DNA of 12,731 nt from Nitratifractor sp. (GTDB lineage Bacteria; Campylobacterota; Campylobacteria; Campylobacterales; Sulfurovaceae). Shown here piece after piece: positions 1 to 6,781 of the stretch. The notes below the pieces were generated by a model. The model was not told the DNA's origin. It saw only the letters and a list, made by a program, of their open reading frames with translations, and made no database searches. Position 1 is the first letter of the stretch. Each line of letters opens with the position of its first letter. The DNA lies in contig WFYP01000084.1 of assembly GCA_015490055.1 (NCBI GenBank), positions 1 to 12,731 of the forward strand. The letters are read 5' to 3'. The translations under genes were made by a program, and so were the position numbers.

Positions 1-1077
1 GCCGATTTAATACAAGATATTGCCGAATTAGATAGCGAAAAAGAGAAAGAGGTACTATCTAACTTAGACGATGAAGATGTAGAAGATATTAAGAAACTGC
101 AACTATACGATGATGATGTTGCCGGTTCACTAATGCAAACCGAGCTATTTAATGCAAAACTAGATGAAAAAATAGGCGACTCGATAAAGCAACTTAAAAA
201 GCTTAAAGAGGATGGCTTAGATAATATCTATATGGTCTTTTTGGTTGATGAATTTGGTTACTTTATTGGTGCAATACCATTAGAAGATGTTATTACATTT
301 GATTTTGAAAAGAGTTATAGAAATTATTTAAAAGAGTCTTACAAGAGAGTTATTGCTCTTAAAGCGACCGATTCAATCGATGCAGTTGTTAAAAACTTTG
401 AAGATTACGATTTGGTTGTAATGCCTATTACAGATGTTTACGGTAAGCTTATTGGACGAATTACATCTGATGATATTTACGACATTATAGAAGAGAGAGC
501 AACCGAGCAAATTTATAAAATGGCAGGGGTTGATGATGAAACAGAAGAAGATAGAGAAGTTACTACAATAACCAAAAAAAGAGCTGTATGGCTTGGAATT
601 AATTTAGTTACTGCTATTGCAGCATCTTTTGTAATTGGGCTATTTGACCAAACGATACAAGCTTATGTAGCGTTAGCAGTTTTAATGCCAATAGTTGCAT
701 CTATGGGTGGAAATGCGGGAACACAAAGTTTAACTGTAATGGTGCGCCAATTAGCACTTCAAGAGATAAATTGGCACGAAGCTAAAGATGCTATCTTACG
801 AGAAGTTATAGTTTCGCTCTTAAATGGTTTGATATTTGCTGTGGTTATGGCTTTGATTGCTTACCTTTGGTTTCATAACTATAAGTTAGGAGTGGTCATA
901 GGAGCCGCTATGATTATAAACCTCTTTTGTGCAGGCTTATTTGGTGCGACAATTCCACTGGTTTTAAAACGCCTTGGTGTTGATCCTGCTGTTGCTAGTA
1001 GTGTTTTATTAACAACAGTTACAGATATTGTGGGCTTTTTTGCATTCTTAGGACTTGCAAAAGTGATACTTTTATAA
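1..1077 (+). CDS. mgtE: Magnesium transporter MgtE, 5' end outside window
   Basis: Inner-membrane Mg2+ channel gated by cytosolic magnesium. The reading frame is open from base 1, so the gene begins before the window; about 358 codons are visible against a usual length near 450, and the missing part is most of the N-terminal MgtE_N domain. The ATG at 133 is internal: it lies in the motif AGSLMQTE, where the first CBS domain begins in this family. Two CBS domains follow (LVDEFGYFIGAIPLEDV, then ITDVYGKLIGRITSDD), then the plug-helix region EERATEQIYKMAG and about five membrane helices. Conserved pore residues are visible in PIVASMGGNAGTQSLTVMVRQ and in TTVTDIVGFFAFLGLA; the Asp codon at 1024-1026 matches the pore Asp that binds Mg2+ in characterised MgtE. 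Any Mg2+ riboswitch or promoter would lie upstream and cannot be seen. Family assignment is firm. Confidence 0.96.
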   Translation, partial: ADLIQDIAELDSEKEKEVLSNLDDEDVEDIKKLQLYDDDVAGSLMQTELFNAKLDEKIGDSIKQLKKLKEDGLDNIYMVFLVDEFGYFIGAIPLEDVITFDFEKSYRNYLKESYKRVIALKATDSIDAVVKNFEDYDLVVMPITDVYGKLIGRITSDDIYDIIEERATEQIYKMAGVDDETEEDREVTTITKKRAVWLGINLVTAIAASFVIGLFDQTIQAYVALAVLMPIVASMGGNAGTQSLTVMVRQLALQEINWHEAKDAILREVIVSLLNGLIFAVVMALIAYLWFHNYKLGVVIGAAMIINLFCAGLFGATIPLVLKRLGVDPAVASSVLLTTVTDIVGFFAFLGLAKVILL

Positions 1078-1153
1078 GGGTGAAGGGTGAAGGATGAAGG
1101 ATGAAGGCTATATTGTCCCCCTTCGCCCTTCTTCCTTCAACCTTCACCCTTAT
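1074..1153. repeat. Long imperfect hairpin of 7-bp units between mgtE and the Nudix gene
   Basis: The left arm, 1076-1107, is four copies of AAGGRTG plus AAGG. The right arm, 1120-1151, is its near complement, made of CCTTCNN units (CCTTCGC, CCTTCTT, CCTTCAA, CCTTCAC, CCTT). Over 32 positions 28 pair as Watson-Crick, one more is a G-T wobble (1102/1125) and three do not pair (1087/1140, 1095/1132, 1101/1126). The loop is 12 nt (1108-1119). Pairing extends two bases outward to 1074 and 1153, so the stem begins inside the mgtE stop codon. As RNA it would fold strongly and could act as a terminator or 3'-end stabiliser for mgtE, although only a short, broken T stretch follows. It could also be a member of a dispersed repeat family; one copy cannot decide. 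Confidence 0.85.
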
Positions 1154-1171
1154 TTAAAATAAAGGAATTAA

Positions 1172-1750
1172 ATGGATTTTAAAGTAGAAGATTTTAAGTG
1201 TAGAGAGTTAATAGATGGTAGGTTTGTAAAGCCTTGTTTTGCTACATTTAAATTAAATGGAGAAGATAGAGATTGGGAAATAGTAAAAGCTAGTGATAGT
1301 GTTGCAATACTAATTTACAACCAAGATAGCGACTCTTTTGTATGTGTTAAACAGTTTCGTCCAGCAGTATATTTGCAAGATAAAAGCACAACTGGTGTTA
1401 CACTAGAGCTATGTGCCGGAATTTTAGATAAAGATTTAAGCTTAGAAGAGATAGCAAGCGAAGAGATTTTTGAAGAGTGTGGTTTTGAAGTTCCAGCCTC
1501 ACAACTTACGAAGATTACATCGTTTTATACATCAGTTGGATTTGCCGGCTCAAAACAGCACCTATACTTTGCAGAAGTTAGTGAAAATATGAGAGTAAAT
1601 GCAGGTGGTGGAGTTGCAGGCGAAGAGACAATAGAGGTAGTAGAGATACCCCTTGATAATGCTAATGAAATAATGTATGATGAATCAATACCAAAAACAC
1701 CAGGATTGCTATATGCATTTAACTGGTTTATAGCAAAGAGGCTAAAATGA
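1172..1750 (+). CDS. Nudix hydrolase, NUDT14-like (probable nucleoside-diphosphate-sugar diphosphatase)
   Basis: Soluble enzyme expected to hydrolyse a nucleoside diphosphate linked to a sugar, such as ADP-ribose or UDP-glucose, using Mg2+. The Nudix box runs from Gly83 to Phe105 (of 192), ending EEIFEECGF. It departs from the consensus GX5EX7REUXEEXGU in two places: the first Glu is Leu89 and the Arg is Glu97. The same region with flanks, LELCAGILDKDLSLEE, resembles human NUDT14 (UDP-glucose diphosphatase), whose box is also atypical, so the changes look like a subfamily trait. The metal-binding Glu residues of the EExxEE core are kept. The start at 1172 has AAAGG upstream at 1161-1165 with 6 nt spacing. 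The stop overlaps the msrA start as ATGA, which implies translational coupling. Substrate cannot be told from sequence. Confidence 0.88.
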   Translation: MDFKVEDFKCRELIDGRFVKPCFATFKLNGEDRDWEIVKASDSVAILIYNQDSDSFVCVKQFRPAVYLQDKSTTGVTLELCAGILDKDLSLEEIASEEIFEECGFEVPASQLTKITSFYTSVGFAGSKQHLYFAEVSENMRVNAGGGVAGEETIEVVEIPLDNANEIMYDESIPKTPGLLYAFNWFIAKRLK

Positions 1751-2268
1751 AAGAGGCAATATTTGGCGGAGGTTGCTTTTGGTGCCTAGAGGCAGCATTT
1801 GAAATTGTAGATGGTGTAGTAGATGTAGAGAGTGGCTATGCAAATGGGCATGTGGAAAACCCAGCCTATAAAGAGGTTTGCACCGACACAACAGGACATG
1901 CCGAAGTGGTTAAGATAACTTATGACGAGAGTAAAATAAGCTACCAAGATTTGCTAGAGCTATTTTTTAAAATACATGATGCAACAACACTAAACCGACA
2001 AGGTGCAGACTTTGGCTCGCAATATCGCTCGACTATTATTACTTTAAATGACGAGCAAGAGAAGTTAGCAAAAGAGTATATAGAGAACTTACAAAAAAAT
2101 TATGATAGAAAAATTGTTACAAAAGTAGAGCCTCTAAAGTGCTACTACAAAGCCGAAGAGTACCATCAAGACTATTTTCGTAAAAACCCAAACCAACCCT
2201 ACTGTATGGCAGTAGCAGCACCAAAAGTTGCAAAAGCGAAAGAGTGGATTAAAACAAAAGGAGAGTAG
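1747..2268 (+). CDS. msrA: Peptide methionine (S)-S-oxide reductase MsrA
   Basis: Reduces methionine-S-sulfoxide in proteins back to methionine, with thioredoxin as usual donor. The signature GGCFWC occupies residues 8-13 and Cys10 is the catalytic nucleophile. Further family signatures are GYANGHVENPAYKEVC, TGHAEVVKITYD, FGSQYRSTI and AEEYHQDYF. Other cysteines are Cys13, Cys45, Cys132 and Cys153; Cys153 in the C-terminal PYCMAVAAPK is the likely resolving residue, which I infer from its position. Length (173 residues) is normal for a stand-alone MsrA; no MsrB domain is fused. There is no signal peptide, so it is cytoplasmic. The start overlaps the Nudix stop by 4 bp, with GAGG 5 nt upstream inside the Nudix gene. 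It is the second gene of a three-gene run. Confidence 0.97.
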   Translation: MKEAIFGGGCFWCLEAAFEIVDGVVDVESGYANGHVENPAYKEVCTDTTGHAEVVKITYDESKISYQDLLELFFKIHDATTLNRQGADFGSQYRSTIITLNDEQEKLAKEYIENLQKNYDRKIVTKVEPLKCYYKAEEYHQDYFRKNPNQPYCMAVAAPKVAKAKEWIKTKGE

Positions 2269-2589
2269 ATGAAAGTTTATGTAAATTTATCCTTAGTGTC
2301 TATATTTTTATGTTTCACAGGTTGTGCAACAGTCAATAAGTTAGAAAAGAGTCAAGAGCCTACAGTTCAATACGACAATACTCCAACAACAGAGGCCAAG
2401 AGTGTTCACAAGAAAGCTGTAGTAAAAGCTAGCACTAAAAAAGTTACAAGAGTAAAACAGAACAAAAAAAAGCCCAAAATCAGAATATCAAACCCCACGC
2501 CAGATAAACCACAAGAGGTAGAGCGTGTATGTTTTGACAAGCAAGGTACAGCACACAACTGCAACTACAAAATTCCTAAGCCATATTAA
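2269..2589 (+). CDS. Small basic lipoprotein, function unknown
   Basis: I do not recognise this family. The N-terminus is a short lipoprotein signal: a hydrophobic stretch (residues 5-16) ending in FTGC, with Cys19 the predicted lipidated residue. Mature residues 20-106 look largely disordered: Thr/Pro-rich, then strongly basic (residues 48-72, many Lys), ending in a segment with two cysteines (Cys88 and Cys98, in VCFDKQGTAHNC) that could form a disulfide. The ATG follows the msrA TAG with no gap, and a strong AAAGGAG lies in the msrA 3' end, so the two are very likely co-translated. The stop overlaps that of the convergent PEBP gene (shared TTAA, 2586-2589). An envelope role is inferred from the lipobox only. 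Confidence 0.78.
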   Translation: MKVYVNLSLVSIFLCFTGCATVNKLEKSQEPTVQYDNTPTTEAKSVHKKAVVKASTKKVTRVKQNKKKPKIRISNPTPDKPQEVERVCFDKQGTAHNCNYKIPKPY

Positions 2590-3113
2590 CGCCAATACTT
2601 GCTAACGATAGAACTTTTAGCGATAGTGTGCTTTTGGATTTCTCTATAAATATCAACTGCTGTTGCATTTTTATCTACATTAAGTTTAGATACATTTAAA
2701 GCATACAGAGTAGTTATATATCTATGAGGCTTATCATTTTTAGGTGGGCAAGCACCGCCATAGCCTATAAATCCATAATCGTTTCTACCCTCTTTAGCTC
2801 CAGCTGGCAAGAGCTTTAAACTGCTTGCACCCTTTTTTAGGCTCTGCACATTACTAGGAATATCATAAACAACCCAATGCCACCAACCATTTTTTCTTGG
2901 GGCATCTATATCATGAATAGTTACTGCAAAACTCTTTACGCCATTAAGAGTAGTACTCCAATGTAAATCTGGAGAAATATTCTCGCCACCACAACTGTAG
3001 CCATTATAAACTTGCTCTTTATTTAAATACTTGCCTAAAGAGTTACTGCTTAAAGATAAGCCCTCAGAGAAGAGTAAGTTTGATATTATAAAAAGAATAG
3101 TTAATAGTTTCAT
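2586..3113 (-). CDS. Secreted PEBP / YbhB-YbcL family protein
   Basis: Member of the phosphatidylethanolamine-binding (Raf kinase inhibitor-like) family, 175 residues. Family motifs seen: CGGENISPDLHW (41-52), the ligand-pocket stretch HDIDAPRKNGWWHWVVYDIP (67-86) and NDYGFIGYGGACPPKNDKPH (111-130) followed by RY. Residues 1-16 form a hydrophobic signal peptide without a lipobox, so export to the periplasm is likely, as for E. coli YbcL. Cys41 and Cys122 could pair after export. The bacterial role of the family is poorly defined. It is the last gene of the leftward SNF2 group, 7 bp after the membrane-protein stop. No good Shine-Dalgarno sequence is visible before the ATG at 3113. Its stop codon overlaps that of the convergent lipoprotein gene by 4 bp. 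Confidence 0.92.
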   Translation of the reverse strand: MKLLTILFIISNLLFSEGLSLSSNSLGKYLNKEQVYNGYSCGGENISPDLHWSTTLNGVKSFAVTIHDIDAPRKNGWWHWVVYDIPSNVQSLKKGASSLKLLPAGAKEGRNDYGFIGYGGACPPKNDKPHRYITTLYALNVSKLNVDKNATAVDIYREIQKHTIAKSSIVSKYWR

Positions 3114-3120
3114 ACTAATA

Positions 3121-3444
3121 TTATAACTTTTTTCTATTTAATTGGTACAAATAGTTATGCATATCAAAATAACCTATCATCATTTCAAACATCATACGCC
3201 AGCACAACTCCATACATAAAAATATTGTAATAAACACTAGCCAAAAAACTATTTTCTGAGTCGAAGTAAATTTGCTATAAAAATCTTTAAGAGTATCGTT
3301 TACTCGTTTAAAAAATGCTACACGCTTAATTATCTCACCTCTAAAAACATAAAGCACAATAGGCATTAACACAGCACCAATATAATAAAACAGAATCAAT
3401 ACATCTTGGGTAACAAAAGTATTAAACAACAAAACATCACGCAT
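3121..3444 (-). CDS. Two-helix membrane protein, DUF4282-like
   Basis: A 107-residue protein with two predicted membrane helices (about 15-34 and 65-81) joined by a basic loop rich in Lys, Arg and Phe. The beginning, FNTFVTQDVLILFYYIGAVL, and the end, CWRMMFEMMIGYFDMHNYL with an R-x3-E pattern (Arg83, Glu87), resemble the DUF4282 family of small integral membrane proteins of unknown function. The match is by eye and moderate. I chose the ATG at 3444 over a TTG at 3450 because AAAGG sits 6 nt before the ATG but directly abuts the TTG. The gene lies 9 bp after the SNF2 stop, so it is almost surely in the same transcript and possibly translationally coupled. Confidence 0.75.
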   Translation of the reverse strand: MRDVLLFNTFVTQDVLILFYYIGAVLMPIVLYVFRGEIIKRVAFFKRVNDTLKDFYSKFTSTQKIVFWLVFITIFLCMELCWRMMFEMMIGYFDMHNYLYQLNRKKL

Positions 3445-3450
3445 AAACAA

Positions 3451-3455
3451 CCTTT
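3451..3455 (-). promoter_or_regulatory. Ribosome binding site deciding the start of the DUF4282-like gene
   Basis: On the minus strand AAAGG lies 6 nt before the ATG at 3444. It overlaps the TAA stop of the SNF2 gene (3454-3456), so a ribosome ending on SNF2 sits on the next start site. The upstream TTG at 3450 would have no spacing and is rejected as a start. Confidence 0.75.
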
Positions 3456-6400
3456 ATAGAGAGAGCAAATTCAAAAGCTCTTCTCCTTTAAATTTATCCT
3501 CTTTTTCTTGAGTATATATACCATCTTGAATCGATTTTTTCTTCTCTTGCAGTTCTACAATCTTCTCTTCTATACTATTTTCTACAACCAATTTATATAC
3601 AAATACTGGCTTATCTTGCCCGATTCTGTAGGCTCTATCGGTTGCTTGGTTTTCTACTGCTGGGTTCCACCATGGGTCGTAATGTATTACCGTATCGGCT
3701 TCGACTAGGTTTAGCCCCACACCTCCGGCTTTTAGGCTAATTAAGAATATATTGGCATCGCCTTTTGTAAATTTTTCTATTGCATCTTGGCGTTTTCTTG
3801 TTGCACCTGTTAATTTGCTGTATCTTATCTTTTTTGCCTTTATATTCTCTTCTAATATCGATAACATCGATGTAAATTGCGAAAATACCAATACTTTTTT
3901 ACCCTCTGCCATAAGTGTATCAATAAGTTCTAAAAACATCTCTAACTTTGCCGACTCTGTAACGCTTTGTGCAGATTTTAACTTTAAAAGTTGTGGATGG
4001 CAACATACCTGTCTAAGTTTGAGCAATGCATCTAGTATCATTATATGGCTTCGGTTTAAGCCTTTGTTTTTAATGGCATCGCGAACCTTCTTCTCCATTC
4101 CAACTCTTATATTTTCATAAAGTGTTGCCTGTTTTGCTCCCAAAGTTACCTTTTTAATAATTTCAGTTTTTGCTGGCAACTCTTTTACAACAGCATCTTT
4201 TGTTCTTATTAGAATAAATGGAGCTATTTTCCTATTTAGCAACTCTTGCTTTTTAAAGCTTCGCTCCTTCTCTATAGGGTTTTGAAAAAGTACTCTAAAG
4301 TTTTTCTCATTCTCCAAAAAGCCACTCATTAAAAAGTCAAAAATTGACCAAAGTTCGCCTAAATGGTTCTCTATTGGCGTACCTGTCAAAGCCAATTTGT
4401 AAGAGCTTTTAATGCCCTTAATCGCTTTTGCCATTTTAGTTTTAGGGTTTTTAATTTTCTGAGCTTCATCTAAAATTATATACTCAAAATCTTTCTCTTT
4501 ATATTTATCAAAATCTCGAACTATCAAATTGTAAGTTGTAAGTACAATATCGTAACTCTCTAACTTATCAAAAAGCTCCGTTCTATCGACACCATACAGC
4601 TCTAAGTAGCGTAAATTTGGCGTAAATTTTTCAATTTCACTCTTCCAGTTACCAATAAGAGAAGTTGGCATAATTATTAAAGAGGGCTTACTTAACTCGC
4701 CTCGCTCTTTTAAAATTTGCAAAAATGCCAGCGTTTGAATTGTTTTACCAAGCCCCATATCGTCAGCCAATATTCCGCCAAATTTAAATTTATGCAAAAA
4801 GTTTAGCCAACTTATCCCCTCTTTTTGATACTCTCTAAGCGTCGCATTTAAGTTACTTGATGGCTCAATTTTCTCTATGCCTTTAAAGTTTTTTAACTCT
4901 TGTGCCAACTTTTGCAACTCTTTAGCCCCACGCCACATAGTATTTTCACCAAAGTTTAGCAAATGGGCATCGTAAGGTTTTATTACAATTTTATCGTCAC
5001 TCTCTCTATCAAAAAGTTCATAAATTGTATTTAAAATTGGCTTTACTTCGCTAGATGGAATATGCAAAAACTTACCACTTGGAAGTTTTAAATTTAACTT
5101 ATCTGGCAAAGCTTCTACACTATCAAACTCATCTAAAAGTGGCGTGATTATTGGCAAAAGCTCTAACTTCTCGCCACCAATATTAACACGAAAAGCTAAG
5201 CTAAACCAGTTGTTACCCTCACTCTCTTCAAAGTCAGCAAAAATCTCTTCGCTGTACTCAAATTCGTAAGCAAAACTATCATCTATCTCTATCTGCCACC
5301 CCTGACCGCGAAGCTTATCTACCTCTTCATCTATAAAAACTCGCCACCGCTCAATCGCCTCTTGCATACTCGGCTTTGCAAAACTCATATAAGCTTTGGT
5401 GGCACTACTGTAGTCAAAACCTAAATCCTCTATATAGGCTCTATACTCTGCCTCTTTATAGTAATCTCGTATAACTTTTATATTTTTTCCATTTAAAAAG
5501 ATATGGCTCTCTTTAGAGTCAAAGTCAAACTCATAATCTCCATAAAAATACTTTAACTCCATGCAATGAGCCATACCCTCGCCATTTTTAATACCATAAA
5601 TATAGAGATACGGCACAACATCTGCTCTAAACTCTTCTACTTTAAAATCTTTTGGAACAGTAATACTCTCTTCTGGCACTTTCTCGAAAAGCTTTTGTAC
5701 AACTCTGCCAATCTCTTGTTTAGGAATAGTAGGGGCATTTAAAAGTAACTCTATCTTATCTTTTGGTACGGCAGACTCTACCTCATAAATCACATTTTCA
5801 AAGGTATTTATACAAAACATAGGTTCAGTTTTTCGAATTAAAACATCATAATCAGAGAGGTTAGAGGTCAAACGGCTCCCATCTTCAACATCTTCCCACT
5901 CAAACTTTAACTCCATTTTTTCTGTTGCAAATCTTAGTGGCGATTCTATTTTATCTTTATAAAAAGCCCTATTTGTTGCAACAATTTTTTTTAAGGCTAT
6001 AGCCCCAATCTCCCCTTTAAATTCGACATCTTCTCTATAGTTATCAGCTAAATTTTTAAGTAAAGAAATAGTATCCATATCCTCTTGCAAGAGATAGTTA
6101 TAATTGTACTCATAAGAGTAAAAAACATTCTCATTAGATAGCTTCGTTCCCTTCGATATGCCACCCTTTTTTAACTTTTTAGATTTATAAAAATTTACAT
6201 CACTTCCCCAATCTTCTACAAAAAGTCTATAAATTAAAAAATGCTCTTTATCTACCCTAGCATCTGTAGTTGTAGAACTTTTATCTTCATCTAATTTCTC
6301 TAACCAAAGTTCATAATCACTCTTGCTATCTTGCCCCTTTAGCTGTTTATCAAAAGCCTCAAACAACGAAGCAACCACATGCTTACAGTTATACCCAACC

Positions 6401-6630
6401 GGACAATCACAATCTCCATCTACACCACCTGTATCTAAATCGACAAAAATATCTTGAGAGTATATATAACTCCCAGCCACTTTAGACTTTATAAATAGTT
6501 CACTACCCTTAAGACTAACTTCACAACTCTCCACAAGTCCAATATCAAAATACTCTACACCCCTCTGCACAGTTCTATAATCAAACTCTAAAAGAAAGTC
6601 ACTTATCTCATATTTCTCAAAAATTTTCAT
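3454..6630 (-). CDS. SNF2-family DNA-dependent ATPase with N-terminal SWIM zinc finger
   Basis: Large (1058 residues) Swi2/Snf2-type translocase, expected to move along duplex DNA or remodel protein-DNA complexes without unwinding strands. The SWIM finger CDCPVGYNCKH supplies Cys74, Cys76, Cys82 and His84. Residues about 90-590 are a long region of low recognisability, placed like the SNF2-associated region of bacterial homologues. The ATPase core follows: LADDMGLGKT (621-630, Walker Lys629), DEAQ (721-724), LTGTPIEN (Thr749-Pro752), VLVFSQFTSML, LISLKAGGVGLNL, and the arginine-finger motif DRAYRIGQ (998-1005), all intact. The ATG at 6630 is preceded by AGGAT. It is the first gene of a leftward group with a membrane protein and a PEBP protein. 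Such SWIM-SNF2 proteins are widespread in bacteria; some SNF2 proteins act in phage defence, but no methylase or nuclease partner is seen here. Confidence 0.95.
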   Translation of the reverse strand: MKIFEKYEISDFLLEFDYRTVQRGVEYFDIGLVESCEVSLKGSELFIKSKVAGSYIYSQDIFVDLDTGGVDGDCDCPVGYNCKHVVASLFEAFDKQLKGQDSKSDYELWLEKLDEDKSSTTTDARVDKEHFLIYRLFVEDWGSDVNFYKSKKLKKGGISKGTKLSNENVFYSYEYNYNYLLQEDMDTISLLKNLADNYREDVEFKGEIGAIALKKIVATNRAFYKDKIESPLRFATEKMELKFEWEDVEDGSRLTSNLSDYDVLIRKTEPMFCINTFENVIYEVESAVPKDKIELLLNAPTIPKQEIGRVVQKLFEKVPEESITVPKDFKVEEFRADVVPYLYIYGIKNGEGMAHCMELKYFYGDYEFDFDSKESHIFLNGKNIKVIRDYYKEAEYRAYIEDLGFDYSSATKAYMSFAKPSMQEAIERWRVFIDEEVDKLRGQGWQIEIDDSFAYEFEYSEEIFADFEESEGNNWFSLAFRVNIGGEKLELLPIITPLLDEFDSVEALPDKLNLKLPSGKFLHIPSSEVKPILNTIYELFDRESDDKIVIKPYDAHLLNFGENTMWRGAKELQKLAQELKNFKGIEKIEPSSNLNATLREYQKEGISWLNFLHKFKFGGILADDMGLGKTIQTLAFLQILKERGELSKPSLIIMPTSLIGNWKSEIEKFTPNLRYLELYGVDRTELFDKLESYDIVLTTYNLIVRDFDKYKEKDFEYIILDEAQKIKNPKTKMAKAIKGIKSSYKLALTGTPIENHLGELWSIFDFLMSGFLENEKNFRVLFQNPIEKERSFKKQELLNRKIAPFILIRTKDAVVKELPAKTEIIKKVTLGAKQATLYENIRVGMEKKVRDAIKNKGLNRSHIMILDALLKLRQVCCHPQLLKLKSAQSVTESAKLEMFLELIDTLMAEGKKVLVFSQFTSMLSILEENIKAKKIRYSKLTGATRKRQDAIEKFTKGDANIFLISLKAGGVGLNLVEADTVIHYDPWWNPAVENQATDRAYRIGQDKPVFVYKLVVENSIEEKIVELQEKKKSIQDGIYTQEKEDKFKGEELLNLLSL

Positions 6631-6664
6631 AATATCCTACGGTTAAAATATTTTTCTTTAAGGT

Positions 6665-6694
6665 ATTATAGCTAAATAGCGTTGGAATATTCAA
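6665..6694 (-). promoter_or_regulatory. Candidate sigma70-type promoter for the SNF2 operon
   Basis: On the minus strand, TTGAAT (6694-6689) is followed after 18 nt by a perfect TATAAT (6670-6665). Transcription would begin near 6658, giving a leader of about 28 nt before the ATG at 6630. The -35 box overlaps the 8-bp palindrome GAATATTC (6685-6692). Confidence 0.6.
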
Positions 6695-6716
6695 AAATAT
6701 AAGGATGCTTTAGGGT

Positions 6717-6773
6717 TTTTTATGGTTACAAACATAAATTATGATATAATTTTTATGGATATAACCATAAAAA
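6717..6773 (+). promoter_or_regulatory. Promoter with operator-like inverted repeat before the ATPase gene
   Basis: A perfect TATAAT lies at 6745-6750. It is framed by a perfect 12-bp inverted repeat: TTTTTATGGTTA (6717-6728) and TAACCATAAAAA (6762-6773). The left arm covers where the -35 box would be (17 nt upstream), and the right arm covers the early transcript and touches the Shine-Dalgarno AAAGG (6771-6775). A third related copy, TTTTTATGG at 6750-6758, also pairs with CCATAAAAA (6765-6773) as a close hairpin. The layout fits repression by a dimer bound over the promoter, or a leader hairpin that hides the ribosome site. The regulator is unknown. Confidence 0.65.
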
Positions 6774-6781
6774 GGTAAGAT

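Noticed and set aside
133..135. ATG at 133 as the start of mgtE
   Set aside because: The frame continues upstream to base 1 with sequence typical of the MgtE N-terminal domain, and 133 falls within the conserved AGSLMQTE motif.
1155..1160. TAAAAT as a -10 box for the Nudix operon
   Set aside because: It is only 11 nt from the start codon, which would leave almost no leader, and there is no -35; the Shine-Dalgarno would fall at or before the transcript start.
3445..3450. TTG at 3450 as start of the DUF4282-like gene
   Set aside because: AAAGG would directly abut it; the ATG at 3444 has the correct 6-nt spacing.
3508..4120. Open frames on the plus strand inside the SNF2 gene
   Set aside because: They lie opposite strongly conserved helicase motifs and their translations are low-complexity hydrophobic sequence with no family match.
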